Source of the DNA: an uncultured Blautia sp.
Lineage (GTDB): Bacteria > Bacillota > Clostridia > Lachnospirales > Lachnospiraceae
Assembly (NCBI GenBank): GCA_934364795.1
Contig: CAKRMK010000006.1
Location: 59,974 to 123,973 of the forward strand
Length of the DNA stretch: 64,000 bases
Direction: 5' to 3'
Part shown: one piece after another, positions 51,056 through 60,107 of the stretch
Layout: every line of letters starts with the position of its first letter
Numbering within the stretch: position 1 is the stretch's first letter
Notes under the pieces: generated by a model
What the model was told of the DNA's origin: nothing
The model's input: only the letters and a program-made list of their open reading frames with translations
The model's database searches: none
Position numbers and translations under genes: made by a program

Positions 51056-53638
51056 TCATCCCTTCCTTTCATATGGAGTTCCACTAAGGGGAAGACTGTA
51101 ACGTCTTATTCCATCTCTCCTGAAATATGCATCTGCAATCGCAGGAGCAGTTGGAATGGATGTGATTTCACCGATTCCGATTGCACCACAGGCAACTTTT
51201 AAGCCTGGCTTGTCAATTACAATGGCATCAATCTTCGGAATCTCATGGGCACGGAACAATCCAAGGGAACCATATTTCTCAATAGGTTTACAGTTTTCAT
51301 CAATGGGATATTTTTCCCGAAGGGCAAATCCCATGGACATAACTACGCCGCCTTCGATCTGTCCTTCACAGGATAAAGGATTTACTGCTTTTCCCACATC
51401 ATGGGCTGCCACCATTTCCTCAATTTTACCTGTCTTGGAATCCAGGATACAGACCTGAGTTGCATATCCATATGCAACATGAGACACCGGGTTGGGAACA
51501 TTCGCTCCTAAAGGATCTGTTTTTGCAAGATACTCTGCATAATAAACCTTGCCAATCATATCTTCTACTGTTTTTCCAGCTTTTTTGTCCTCCATCAGCT
51601 TCTCGCAGGCTCTTCGGCAGGCCTCTCCTGTAACCAGGGTCTGTCTGGAGCCGGATGTGGTTCCGGAATCAGGTGAAATCCAGGTATTGCTTCTTTCGTA
51701 GACAATATCTTCTCTTTTCACATCTGTGTTGGTAACTACCATCTGTGTAAGCACGGTACCAAGTCCCTGTCCGATACAGGAGGCACCGGAATAAATATGA
51801 AGTTTTTTGTCTTTTTCATAAATCAGCTTCACACGGCCGGTATCCGGAATTCCCACACCAACACCGGCGTTTTTCATGGCACAGCCAATTCCCACCGGTT
51901 TTCCTTTGGCCAGGGCTTCTTCATATTTTTCTTTTACTGCATCCAGGGTTTCTACAAGACCGGTAGAATCATCCACAATCTGCCCGTTTGGAAGGGTTTC
52001 TCCCGGACGGATGGCGTTTCGGTAGCGAATCTCCCAAGGAGTGATGCCTACCTTGTCTGCCATCATATTCAGCAGGGTTTCCGTTGCAAAACAGGTCTGT
52101 GTAACACCAAATCCACGGAAAGCTCCTGCCGGAGGATTGTTGGTATAATAAGCAGTTCCTTCTATTTCAAAATTTTCATAATGATAGGGACCTGCCGCAT
52201 GGGTGCAGGCACGTTCCAGCACAGGACCTCCAAGAGAGGCAAACGCTCCCGTATCAGAAGCAACCTTTGCCTTCACCCCCATAATATTTCCATTTTCATC
52301 ACATCCCATCGTCATGTCCATATAAAATGGATGACGTTTTGGATGGACAAGCAAAGACTCAGCTCTTGAAAGCTTCATTTTCACCGGCTTTTTGGTCACG
52401 TAGGTAAGAAGTGCACTTAAATGCTGCACGGTCATATCCTCTTTGCCTCCAAAGCCACCTCCCACAAGAGCATTTTGTACCTTTATCTTATCTGTTCCAA
52501 GAAGCAGGCTGCACTCATGTAAGGTCTGATGAGCAGACTGGTCTGTGGAATACACAAAAATATCTCCGTCTTCATCATAAAAAGAAACTGCACATTCCGG
52601 TTCCAGAAATGCATGCTCTGTCCAGGGTGTCTCAAAATGCTGGGAAATCACATATTTAGAGGCAGCAATAGCTTCTGTGGCATTTCCCCTGCTGATGTGC
52701 TTATATGCACAAATATTGTTTTCCTCTTCATCAAACACTTTCGGCGCATCCGGAGCTGCTGCTTCTTCAATGGTGTGTACATGAGGCAGCACCTCATATT
52801 CTACTTTTATCAGCTTCTTTGCTTTTTGGGCTGTCTCTTTATCCTTTGCTGCAACAAGAGCAATGGCATCCCCCAGATAATGGGTCAGTCCCCCAACCGG
52901 TATCAGGGTATATTGATCATGCTTCAGATGTCCGATTTTATTCTCACCTGGAATATCTTCAGCGGTAACTACCGCTTCCACGCCAGGCATTGCCAGGGCT
53001 TTGGTCTTATCAATGGAAAGAACTCTGGCACGGGGATATTTGCTTCTAAGTGCAGAGCCATAAAGCATGCCCTCAAAATAAAAATCATCCGGATATTTTC
53101 CTGTTCCAAGAACCTTTTCCTCTACATCGATCCTTGCCACACGGGAGCCAAGCTGCCAGTTATCCCCCTGTTCTTCCGGAAGTTTTCCCTCCCGCATAAT
53201 CTCTGCCGCAATGTGCACTGCATCTATAATCTTTACATATCCGGTACAACGGCAGTAATTGTTTCTTAGCGCGTACCTGATTTCTTCATCTGTTGGTTCT
53301 TTGTTCACATCCAGAAGAGCCTTTGTGCACATTACCATACCCGGGATACAAAAACCGCACTGTACAGCACCTGCTTTTCCATATGCATAGGTGTATACCT
53401 TTTCTTCCCATTCAGTCAGGCCTTCCACTGTGATTACATTTCTCCCGTCCAGTGAATCCGTATCCGGCACACAGGCTTTACAGGTTCTGCCATCAATAAT
53501 TACTGTGCATGCCCCACATGCACCCTCACTGCAGCCGTCCTTTACGGAAGTCAGATGCAGCTCATCCCGCAGAAACCGAAGCAGCTTCTGGTTCCTCGCC
53601 GTCTCTACGGTCTGTCCGTTAACTGTAAATACTGCCAT
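51056..53638 (-). CDS. Selenium-dependent xanthine dehydrogenase, fused [2Fe-2S]/molybdenum type
   Basis: An 860-residue hydroxylase. Residues 1 to about 155 carry two [2Fe-2S] clusters (CSEGACGACTVIIDG, CGFCIPGMVM, NYCRCTGYVKI). Residues about 165-860 are the molybdenum domain (LVGGGFGGKEDMTVQH, GAFRGFGVTQ, SGASCIGQGLGTVLTQM, catalytic GIGEITSIPTAPAIADA). There is no FAD domain, as in E. coli XdhD. Selenium is expected as a labile ligand on the cofactor; there is no in-frame UGA. It lies between ygfK and the polyferredoxin. Confidence 0.93.
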   Translation of the reverse strand: MAVFTVNGQTVETARNQKLLRFLRDELHLTSVKDGCSEGACGACTVIIDGRTCKACVPDTDSLDGRNVITVEGLTEWEEKVYTYAYGKAGAVQCGFCIPGMVMCTKALLDVNKEPTDEEIRYALRNNYCRCTGYVKIIDAVHIAAEIMREGKLPEEQGDNWQLGSRVARIDVEEKVLGTGKYPDDFYFEGMLYGSALRSKYPRARVLSIDKTKALAMPGVEAVVTAEDIPGENKIGHLKHDQYTLIPVGGLTHYLGDAIALVAAKDKETAQKAKKLIKVEYEVLPHVHTIEEAAAPDAPKVFDEEENNICAYKHISRGNATEAIAASKYVISQHFETPWTEHAFLEPECAVSFYDEDGDIFVYSTDQSAHQTLHECSLLLGTDKIKVQNALVGGGFGGKEDMTVQHLSALLTYVTKKPVKMKLSRAESLLVHPKRHPFYMDMTMGCDENGNIMGVKAKVASDTGAFASLGGPVLERACTHAAGPYHYENFEIEGTAYYTNNPPAGAFRGFGVTQTCFATETLLNMMADKVGITPWEIRYRNAIRPGETLPNGQIVDDSTGLVETLDAVKEKYEEALAKGKPVGIGCAMKNAGVGVGIPDTGRVKLIYEKDKKLHIYSGASCIGQGLGTVLTQMVVTNTDVKREDIVYERSNTWISPDSGTTSGSRQTLVTGEACRRACEKLMEDKKAGKTVEDMIGKVYYAEYLAKTDPLGANVPNPVSHVAYGYATQVCILDSKTGKIEEMVAAHDVGKAVNPLSCEGQIEGGVVMSMGFALREKYPIDENCKPIEKYGSLGLFRAHEIPKIDAIVIDKPGLKVACGAIGIGEITSIPTAPAIADAYFRRDGIRRYSLPLSGTPYERKG

Positions 53639-53668
53639 ATTGGACTCTCCTTTACATTATATATACAC

Positions 53669-53697
53669 TGTCCACAGCCCTTATAAAGCTGTGGACA
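53669..53697. repeat. Ten-base perfect inverted repeat before the fused xanthine dehydrogenase
   Basis: TGTCCACAGC (53669-53678) and GCTGTGGACA (53688-53697) form a perfect hairpin 30 bases before the gene on the minus strand, in the 87-base gap after ygfK. It has no T tract, so it is more likely an mRNA stability or processing hairpin, or an operator. Confidence 0.65.
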
Positions 53698-53725
53698 ATG
53701 GTTGCTTTGCTATTTACATTTTTTA

Positions 53726-56719
53726 TCAGATCAGATATCCGTAATCATCGATTACTGCACAGATCAGCTTCTTAAGACCATCGTACAGCTTATCAGCAGG
53801 ATCATCTGCCTTGCAGTCTGTAATCTGGCCCACAAATCTGACCTTGCAGGTTTTTGTTTCTTTATCCAGAACAACAAATCCGTCATTGTTGCTGTCTGCC
53901 ATGTCCTTTTCGCTGGCAAACAAAGTGAATTTGTCTTTATAAGGTGCACTTGCATATGGGCAGAAGCTCTTGCAGTTGCCACATTCGTTACACATATAAT
54001 CCACATGGATTATCTGGTTCATTGCCATGCCAGGAACCTTGATGGAAATGTTTGCACGGTTGGGACATACATCCACACAGTTTTCACAGACCTTATTACA
54101 GGTAAGACATCTTTCCTCCTCTGTCTTTGCATCCTTGCTGTGTTTCAGGATTCCCTTCTTTGCAAAGCAGTCTGCCTCATCACTGTTTACAGCTGCATCC
54201 TTTGTAATTTCTTTGCCAAGGATGTCCTTTACTACAAGCTGTGCATCACGGATTCCTTCTACAATAGTCGCTGCACCTCTTGCCCCGTCTCCTGCAACAT
54301 AGACGCCGCTTACACTTGTTTCAAGAGTCTTATCATTAACTTTTGCTTTTCCTCTTTCATCTACTGCGATCTGGTTTGCAGTGTAGAAATCTGTATCAAT
54401 TTTCTCACCAACTGCTACAATTACAGTATCTGCCGGAACTTCCACAACATCTGCAGTTTCTGTTACGCTTGCCCGTCCGGATGCATCCATCTTGCCAAGC
54501 TCCATCTTCTTACAGATCAGTCTGCCATTTTCAAGACTTACCGGAGAAAGAAGCTCTTTGAATTCAACTCCCTCTTCCAGAACTTCCAAAAGCTCATCCT
54601 CTGCTGCCGGCATGTAGCGTTTGGTTCTTCTGTATACAAGATAAACATGCTCTACGCCTTTTGTGCGTTTGGCTGCTCTTGCTGTATCCATGGCTGTGTT
54701 GCCGCCGCCAATTACCACTACATTCTTTCCAATATCAAGATTTCCGTCATTCGCCTTGAAATCACGGAGGAATTTCAGTGCATTTACAGTTTCGCCCTTT
54801 TCCAGCTTCAAGGTACCAGGTTTTCCTGCTCCGATTGCAAGGATCACAGCATCATAGCCCTGTGCTTTTAAGTCTGCCACAGAAGTGATCTCTGTGTTGG
54901 TGCGGATCTCTACGCCCATTTTTTCAATGAAGGAAACATCTTTGTCAATGGCATCGTTTCCAATACGGAAACCAGGAATCACATAGCGGATCACACCACC
55001 TGCTTTTTCTTCTTTTTCAAAAATGGTAACGGATGCACCTTCTCTTGCAAGGAAGTATGCAGATGCAATACCAGCCGGGCCACCGCCTACTACTGCAACC
55101 TTTTTGCCATTTGCTGCGCCGGCTTTGATCTCACCGATTATTTCATCATAGCCCTTCTGTGCTGCAATCAGCTTGGTACCACGGATGTTTACAGATTCCT
55201 CATAAAAATTACGGGTACATTTATTCATACAGTTATGTGCACATAAGGTGCCTGTAATAAAGGGCAGTGCATTCTTCTCAAGAATTACTTCCAGGGCTTC
55301 TTTATATTTTCCTTCGCCTGTAAGAGAGATGTACTGTGGAATATCCTGATGAATTGGACATCCCTCTGAACATGGCGCATAGAAGCAGTCAAGAAGCGGA
55401 ACTTCCTTTGTACTCTTTCTGCTTGGAAGAGGCTTGATATTCTTTACATGATGGGCATCTGTAATGGCTTCTGCTGCCAGTTTCTTAAGTGCCTGAACAT
55501 CAATTCCAGTCCACTTCTTAGATGCAACGCCTTCTGTTTTTTCTGCTACCTGGGTGAATCTCTGATAGCCGCCAGCCTTTAACAAAGTAGTTGCCATTGT
55601 TACCGGCCAGATACCGCATCCCACGATTTTGTCAATATTGTAATAATCTGCGCCGCCTGAATAGGAAATTCTAAGCTTTCCTGCAAATTCTTCTGAAAGT
55701 TTGGCTGCAAGTGAAATAGACAGCGGGAATAAGGATTTACCGGACATGTACATTTCTTCGCTTGGAAGCTCGTTTCTTGTAACATCTACCGGGAACGTAT
55801 TGGTAATCTTCACACCGAATTCCAGGCCAAGCTCTTCTGATAATTTCATCAGACGGGTAAGCATTGGAACTGCATCCACATACTGCAGATCATCTTTGAA
55901 ATGGAAATCGCCGAATACCATGTAGTCATATCCCATTTCATCCATAGTCTTTCTGGCAAAATCATAGCCCAGAAGAGTAGGATTGCATTTTACAAAAGTA
56001 TTCAGATGCTTTTCTGTAAGAAGATAGTTGGCAATGCTCTCGATTTCCTTAGGAGGACATCCATGTAAAGTGGAAATCGTAGCGGAATTACAGATATTAG
56101 ATGGAATTGCTTCAATATCTTCTTTTGTAAATTTCTGGAATTTGTCTGCATGATCCAGAAGCCATTTCTTACATTCCTGGAAAATGGCTGTGTCCTTTGC
56201 CTCCATCATTCCGTCAATAAATGTATTTACTTTGTCTCCCTTGATTCCTTCCAGATCATATCCCACGGAAATGTTAAACTGGAAACCATCCTGGGCTCCA
56301 AGGTCAAATTCCTTTGCCAGCACATGGAGGATAAACCATGCTTTAATATATTCTCCCATGGCATCCGGAACAGTCAGTTCTGTGGACCATTCACAGTTAT
56401 AGCCTTCATCGTCAGCCAGAATACAGGGCTTATTCACACAGGCTGACAGCTCTGCGCCATCCATTTTCTGAACGGTTTTCAGCTCGAAGAAACGTGCTCC
56501 TGCAAAATAGGATGCAATGATATTCTGTGCAAGCTGTGTGTGGGGACCGGCTGCCGGTCCCACTGGAGTCTCCAGATTTCTTCCAAAAATGGTCATATCG
56601 TTATCTGTATCTGCTGTATACGGGCGATGTACGCCAAATACAGTATCTCTGCCCTTTTTCTCCTGAAGGACCCAGTCCATCAGCTGCCCGAAATGCATAC
56701 ATGTCATAATATCGCTCAT
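53726..56719 (-). CDS. ygfK: YgfK-type flavin/iron-sulfur oxidoreductase (putative selenate reductase subunit)
   Basis: A 997-residue protein with three parts. Residues 1 to about 430 resemble the dihydroorotate/dihydropyrimidine dehydrogenase barrel (GDFHFKDDLQYVDAVPM). Residues about 450-870 are a GltD-like module with the cysteine-rich SEGCPIHQDIPQYI and CAHNCMNKC, FAD motif GGGPAGIASAYFLAREGA and NADPH motif IGGGNTAMDTARAAKR. The C-terminus has CNKVCENCVDVCPN and CNECGNCKSFCPY clusters. It likely moves electrons between NADPH and a ring-reducing or hydroxylating partner in purine breakdown; the reaction is unproven. Confidence 0.93.
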   Translation of the reverse strand: MSDIMTCMHFGQLMDWVLQEKKGRDTVFGVHRPYTADTDNDMTIFGRNLETPVGPAAGPHTQLAQNIIASYFAGARFFELKTVQKMDGAELSACVNKPCILADDEGYNCEWSTELTVPDAMGEYIKAWFILHVLAKEFDLGAQDGFQFNISVGYDLEGIKGDKVNTFIDGMMEAKDTAIFQECKKWLLDHADKFQKFTKEDIEAIPSNICNSATISTLHGCPPKEIESIANYLLTEKHLNTFVKCNPTLLGYDFARKTMDEMGYDYMVFGDFHFKDDLQYVDAVPMLTRLMKLSEELGLEFGVKITNTFPVDVTRNELPSEEMYMSGKSLFPLSISLAAKLSEEFAGKLRISYSGGADYYNIDKIVGCGIWPVTMATTLLKAGGYQRFTQVAEKTEGVASKKWTGIDVQALKKLAAEAITDAHHVKNIKPLPSRKSTKEVPLLDCFYAPCSEGCPIHQDIPQYISLTGEGKYKEALEVILEKNALPFITGTLCAHNCMNKCTRNFYEESVNIRGTKLIAAQKGYDEIIGEIKAGAANGKKVAVVGGGPAGIASAYFLAREGASVTIFEKEEKAGGVIRYVIPGFRIGNDAIDKDVSFIEKMGVEIRTNTEITSVADLKAQGYDAVILAIGAGKPGTLKLEKGETVNALKFLRDFKANDGNLDIGKNVVVIGGGNTAMDTARAAKRTKGVEHVYLVYRRTKRYMPAAEDELLEVLEEGVEFKELLSPVSLENGRLICKKMELGKMDASGRASVTETADVVEVPADTVIVAVGEKIDTDFYTANQIAVDERGKAKVNDKTLETSVSGVYVAGDGARGAATIVEGIRDAQLVVKDILGKEITKDAAVNSDEADCFAKKGILKHSKDAKTEEERCLTCNKVCENCVDVCPNRANISIKVPGMAMNQIIHVDYMCNECGNCKSFCPYASAPYKDKFTLFASEKDMADSNNDGFVVLDKETKTCKVRFVGQITDCKADDPADKLYDGLKKLICAVIDDYGYLI

Positions 56720-56721
56720 AT

Positions 56722-58059
56722 TTATTTTCCTCCGTTAATATCATCAGCCAGCTCCTGAGCAGACTGGCGGCAGTCAGCCATAACCTTGTCCACATCACAT
56801 ACCAGCACTTCTCTGTCTTTCATAAGAACCTTACCGTTACATACAGTAGTTACCACATCATGTCCTGTAGTTCCAAACAAAAGGTGTCCGTTTACATTGT
56901 CTGCTCTCATAGGAGTAAGCGGATTGTAATCCATTACAATCACATCTGCTGCTGCCCCTTCTTTGAGAACGCCAAGCTGTTTCTTAAAGTAACGGTTGGC
57001 AATAATAGCATTATTTTCAAACAGCATCTTCGGCACTTCGCCCCAGGCTGCGTTCGGATCACAAAGGTGATGCTTGTGAAGAATATTCGCCACCTTCCAG
57101 GATTCCAGCATATCGTGGGTATATCCGTCAGTTCCAAGTCCTGTGACGATTCCCTTATGTACCAGCTCCATGGTAGGCGGACATCCGCAGGCATTTCCCA
57201 TATTGGATTCCGGATTATGTACCACCATGGTATCTGTCTCTTTGATCAGATCCATCTCATGCTCATTAATATAAATACAGTGGCCAAGAAGAGTCTTTGG
57301 TCCTAAAATATTCCAGTCATAAAGTCTGTCTACAATGCGTTTGCTGTGTTCTTTCAGGCACTGGTGAAGATCATAAATTCCCTCTGCCACATGAATATGA
57401 TAGCCAACACCGTCAGGTTTTAACTCATTGCAAAGTTCCATAGTCTCATCTGAAATTGTAAATGACGCATGCATTCCCATCATGGCAGCAATCATATCAC
57501 TGTCGTCTGCAAGTGCATGTTTGATAAAGTTCACATTTTCCATTACGGATTCTTTTGACTTGTCCATGCCGTCACGGTCGGAAATCTCATAGCACAGACA
57601 GGTTCTTACACCTAATTCCTTCGCTGCGGATTCAATGGCACTAAGAGAGCCTGTAATATGTCCAAAACTTGCATGATGATCAAATACAGTGGTTACACCA
57701 TTTCTGATACTGTCAATGTAAGTAGCCATTGCAGAAAGCCTGGTCTGCTCCAGTGTAAGATGGCGGTCAATGGTCCACCACTGTCCATCCAGAATATCCA
57801 GAAATCCCTTGGGGTTATATCCTTTGATACTAAGGCCCCGGGCAAAAGAGCTGTAGATATGCTCATGGGTATTGATAAATGCAGGCATGATTACTCCGCC
57901 TCTGGCATCCACAAATTCTCCGTCCGGATACGCCTTCTTCACCTCTTCTGTAGTCCCCACCATAACTATGGTGTTACCATCCATTGCAACTGCACCGTTC
58001 TCTATAAATGCATTGGATGCGTCCCGTGTGATCATTCTTCCATTACCAATAATAAGCAT
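56722..58059 (-). CDS. ssnA: SsnA-type putative aminohydrolase
   Basis: A 445-residue amidohydrolase-superfamily protein related to chlorohydrolases and guanine deaminase. The metal ligands are in PAFINTHEHIYSS, GYHIHVAEG, LLGHCIYINEHEMD and GLGTDGYTHDM. In this gene context it probably deaminates a purine or an opened-ring intermediate. AGGAGG precedes the ATG at 58059. It heads the operon ssnA-ygfK-xanthine dehydrogenase-ferredoxin, and its upstream region has a promoter framed by palindromic sites. Confidence 0.92.
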   Translation of the reverse strand: MLIIGNGRMITRDASNAFIENGAVAMDGNTIVMVGTTEEVKKAYPDGEFVDARGGVIMPAFINTHEHIYSSFARGLSIKGYNPKGFLDILDGQWWTIDRHLTLEQTRLSAMATYIDSIRNGVTTVFDHHASFGHITGSLSAIESAAKELGVRTCLCYEISDRDGMDKSKESVMENVNFIKHALADDSDMIAAMMGMHASFTISDETMELCNELKPDGVGYHIHVAEGIYDLHQCLKEHSKRIVDRLYDWNILGPKTLLGHCIYINEHEMDLIKETDTMVVHNPESNMGNACGCPPTMELVHKGIVTGLGTDGYTHDMLESWKVANILHKHHLCDPNAAWGEVPKMLFENNAIIANRYFKKQLGVLKEGAAADVIVMDYNPLTPMRADNVNGHLLFGTTGHDVVTTVCNGKVLMKDREVLVCDVDKVMADCRQSAQELADDINGGK

Positions 58060-58086
58060 ATGGAGTCCTCCTTTACTTGTTAAAAT

Positions 58087-58181
58087 TGTTGAATCAAAAA
58101 GCACAATTCAACATTTTTTAGGATATTTTATACAGTTAATGTAACATATTCCCATGCAAATTTCAATAGGAATCCTAAAAA
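58087..58181 (-). promoter_or_regulatory. ssnA promoter flanked by inverted repeats
   Basis: TTGAAA (58161-58166) and TACATT (58138-58143) on the minus strand have 17-base spacing. A ten-base inverted repeat, TTTTTAGGAT (58115-58124) and ATCCTAAAAA (58172-58181), lies symmetrically on both sides. A second palindrome TGTTGAAT/ATTCAACA (58087-58113) falls in the leader. These look like operator sites. Confidence 0.5.
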
Positions 58182-58221
58182 TATTTTTGACTTTTACAAA
58201 AATTTTGTTTTTATAGATAAG

Positions 58222-58280
58222 AAAAAAAGGAAGCAAACTCATTTGTTCCAGAACATATTCTGGATTTTGCATCCTTTTTT
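58222..58280 (-). terminator. Terminator downstream of cobC
   Basis: On the minus strand AAAAAAGGATGCAAA pairs with TTTGCTTCCTTTTTT (one mismatch), ending in a T run. It lies 75 bases after cobC and separates the cobTUSC unit from the ssnA promoter. Confidence 0.75.
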
Positions 58281-58354
58281 ATTTTCTTTTATATTCTTTT
58301 TGTTATACTCTTTTTATGCTACTTCTTTTTTCCAAAAGAAGCCTGCTTTCTCTT

Positions 58355-58948
58355 TCATAATTCCCGGATCACATGAAGACTTCTTCTGTCCTTTTTCCAC
58401 AGGCCGGTATCAAGCTCCACTTCATATCCTCTTCCGTTTTTTACATGCCAGTCATAAAAAGAACGGTTCTCCTCTGCATATTCTTCCATAATGTTCATGA
58501 TGGTACCGCCATGCACCACAAGAGCCGCACTTTGGATTTCCTTTCGGATACAGCTTTGAACCACTTTCTGAAAGCCTTTTAAATTGCGTTTTTTAAATTC
58601 CTCGCGGCTTTCTCCTCCCGGGAAAGGAAGCAGTCCTCCAGAGTCAATCCATGCCTGGTAATTCTGGTTTCCATCAAGCTCCATATAATTTTTGTTCTCA
58701 AATTCACCAAAATCACATTCTGCCAGCTCGTCTATAATATTCAGTGTTTTCCCTGGAAAAAGGATTCCGGCAGTCTGGGTACAGCGGAGCATAGGACTTG
58801 CATAAACAGCTTCCGGGCACATATATCCCAGACCTTTCAACATTTCTTCTGCTTCTTTTGTAAGAGGTTCATCGGTCCTTTTTCCTATGTAACGTTTCAG
58901 TTTATTTCCACAGGTTTCCCCGTGGCGGATCAGCATAAGTTTAAGCAT
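58355..58948 (-). CDS. cobC: Histidine phosphatase family protein, probable alpha-ribazole phosphatase
   Basis: A 197-residue phosphoglycerate-mutase-like phosphatase with LMLIRHGETCGN at the N-terminus, then SPMLRCTQTA, ELAECDFGEFENKNYMELDG and ALVVHGGTIMNIM with the second catalytic histidine. The ECDFGxFE motif is typical of CobC, which removes phosphate from alpha-ribazole phosphate or adenosylcobalamin phosphate. It overlaps the CobU-like gene by 8 bases and is the last gene of the nucleotide-loop operon. Confidence 0.85.
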   Translation of the reverse strand: MLKLMLIRHGETCGNKLKRYIGKRTDEPLTKEAEEMLKGLGYMCPEAVYASPMLRCTQTAGILFPGKTLNIIDELAECDFGEFENKNYMELDGNQNYQAWIDSGGLLPFPGGESREEFKKRNLKGFQKVVQSCIRKEIQSAALVVHGGTIMNIMEEYAEENRSFYDWHVKNGRGYEVELDTGLWKKDRRSLHVIREL

Positions 58949-59321
58949 CCTTTATCACCGTCCCGATTCCGCAGATCACACGAACAACTCTGCTGCTTTT
59001 TGCTGCAAGACTGGTGCACACCCTTCCGACAGCTTCCCTGTATTTCCGGTCAAAGGCATCCATCGGCACAACTCCATAGCCCACCTCCTGGCTTACCAGC
59101 ACAATGTCCGGATTCTTTTCTGCCAGTTCCTGTGCAAGGGCACTTACATCCTCACCAGATTTTAATTCTTTTTTGATAAAGTCCTGAAAATCCAGGACAC
59201 CACCGGCTGTCATCAGTTCTTCTTTTGAAATTTCTCCGCCTTTTTTCCAGCAGATATTTGGATATTTTTCTTTTGCATACGCACTTTTTCCCTGAAAAGC
59301 GCCGCCAATGATCATTTCCAT
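58941..59321 (-). CDS. Shortened CobU-like protein
   Basis: A 126-residue protein that keeps the ends of the CobU fold: a P-loop MIIGGAFQGKSAYAKE and the C-terminal QEVGYGVVPMDAFDRKYREA, followed by GRVCTSLAA. The middle of CobU (residues about 40-90, including the guanylylated histidine region) is missing, while a full CobU gene lies 0.8 kb upstream. It could therefore bind NTP but should not make the GMP intermediate. AGGAG precedes the ATG. It may be a diverged paralog with a regulatory or kinase-only role. Confidence 0.75.
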   Translation of the reverse strand: MEMIIGGAFQGKSAYAKEKYPNICWKKGGEISKEELMTAGGVLDFQDFIKKELKSGEDVSALAQELAEKNPDIVLVSQEVGYGVVPMDAFDRKYREAVGRVCTSLAAKSSRVVRVICGIGTVIKDA

Positions 59322-59336
59322 TTTTCTTTTCTCCTG

Positions 59337-60107
59337 TTATATAAACACAGATGCCACTGCCAGCACAACTGCCATTCCCACTTCACAAAGACACAGAAAA
59401 TATCCTGCCAGATCGCCTGTGATCCCGCCAAAATATTTCATGGCTTTGTGATGATAATAGACAAAAATCAAAGCAGCGCCAGCAAACGCCAGAATGCCCA
59501 GAACTGGCTGGATTAAAATCATAAGAACCAGCAGGACTACAAGATATACAATCAGAACATTTCGCACCATTACTTCTTCTGCTTTTCTTGAAAACTCTGC
59601 CACGGTTCCATCCTTACGGGCTTTTGGAAATGTCATGACGCTGATTCCGGAAAAGCATCTGGAAACCATAAATCCAAGTGACATAATAAGAAGAGCAGGC
59701 TTACATGTCCATAACTGGCTGTAAGCGCCATACCATGTTAAAAAGTAAACACCTGCAGTAATAACGGCAAATGCACCTGCATGGGAATCCTTCAGAATTT
59801 CAAGCCGTCGTTCCCTTTCCTGCCAGGAGCTTAGCGCATCTGAAGTATCCAGAAGTCCGTCCACATGAATTCCTCCTGTCACAAGAACCGGTATCAGCAC
59901 CAGCACTGCAGCCACAAAAGAGGGATTAAATCCATAATTATTGCCAGCCCAGCCTGCCAGCCAGGACAAAGCCCCTATTACAAGCCCGATAAATGGAAAA
60001 AAGCAGAACGTATATTTCATATTTTCTTTGTTCCAGTCTGCCCGTGGCATTGGAATTTTAGAATACATGGCAAATGCCACTTTAAAATTATTCCACAGCA
60101 TTTTCAA
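59337..60107 (-). CDS. cobS: Adenosylcobinamide-GDP ribazoletransferase (TTG start)
   Basis: A 256-residue membrane protein with six to seven hydrophobic segments. FKVAFAMYSKIPMPRADW at the N-terminus and GGIHVDGLLDTSDALSS, the conserved Asp-rich motif, identify CobS, which joins alpha-ribazole to adenosylcobinamide-GDP at the membrane. I favour the TTG at 60107, eight bases after GGAGG; the ATG at 60101 is the alternative. The start lies inside the end of cobU (20-base overlap). Confidence 0.92.
   Translation of the reverse strand: MKMLWNNFKVAFAMYSKIPMPRADWNKENMKYTFCFFPFIGLVIGALSWLAGWAGNNYGFNPSFVAAVLVLIPVLVTGGIHVDGLLDTSDALSSWQERERRLEILKDSHAGAFAVITAGVYFLTWYGAYSQLWTCKPALLIMSLGFMVSRCFSGISVMTFPKARKDGTVAEFSRKAEEVMVRNVLIVYLVVLLVLMILIQPVLGILAFAGAALIFVYYHHKAMKYFGGITGDLAGYFLCLCEVGMAVVLAVASVFI

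Noticed and set aside
47945-53638. Possible selenocysteine codons in the hydroxylase genes
   Set aside because: Both molybdenum subunits read through with no in-frame UGA; selenium in this enzyme type is expected as a labile cofactor ligand.
53702-54871. A 389-codon open frame opposite the C-terminal part of ygfK
   Set aside because: Cysteine- and isoleucine-rich reverse reading of conserved ferredoxin and FAD motifs; no start signal.
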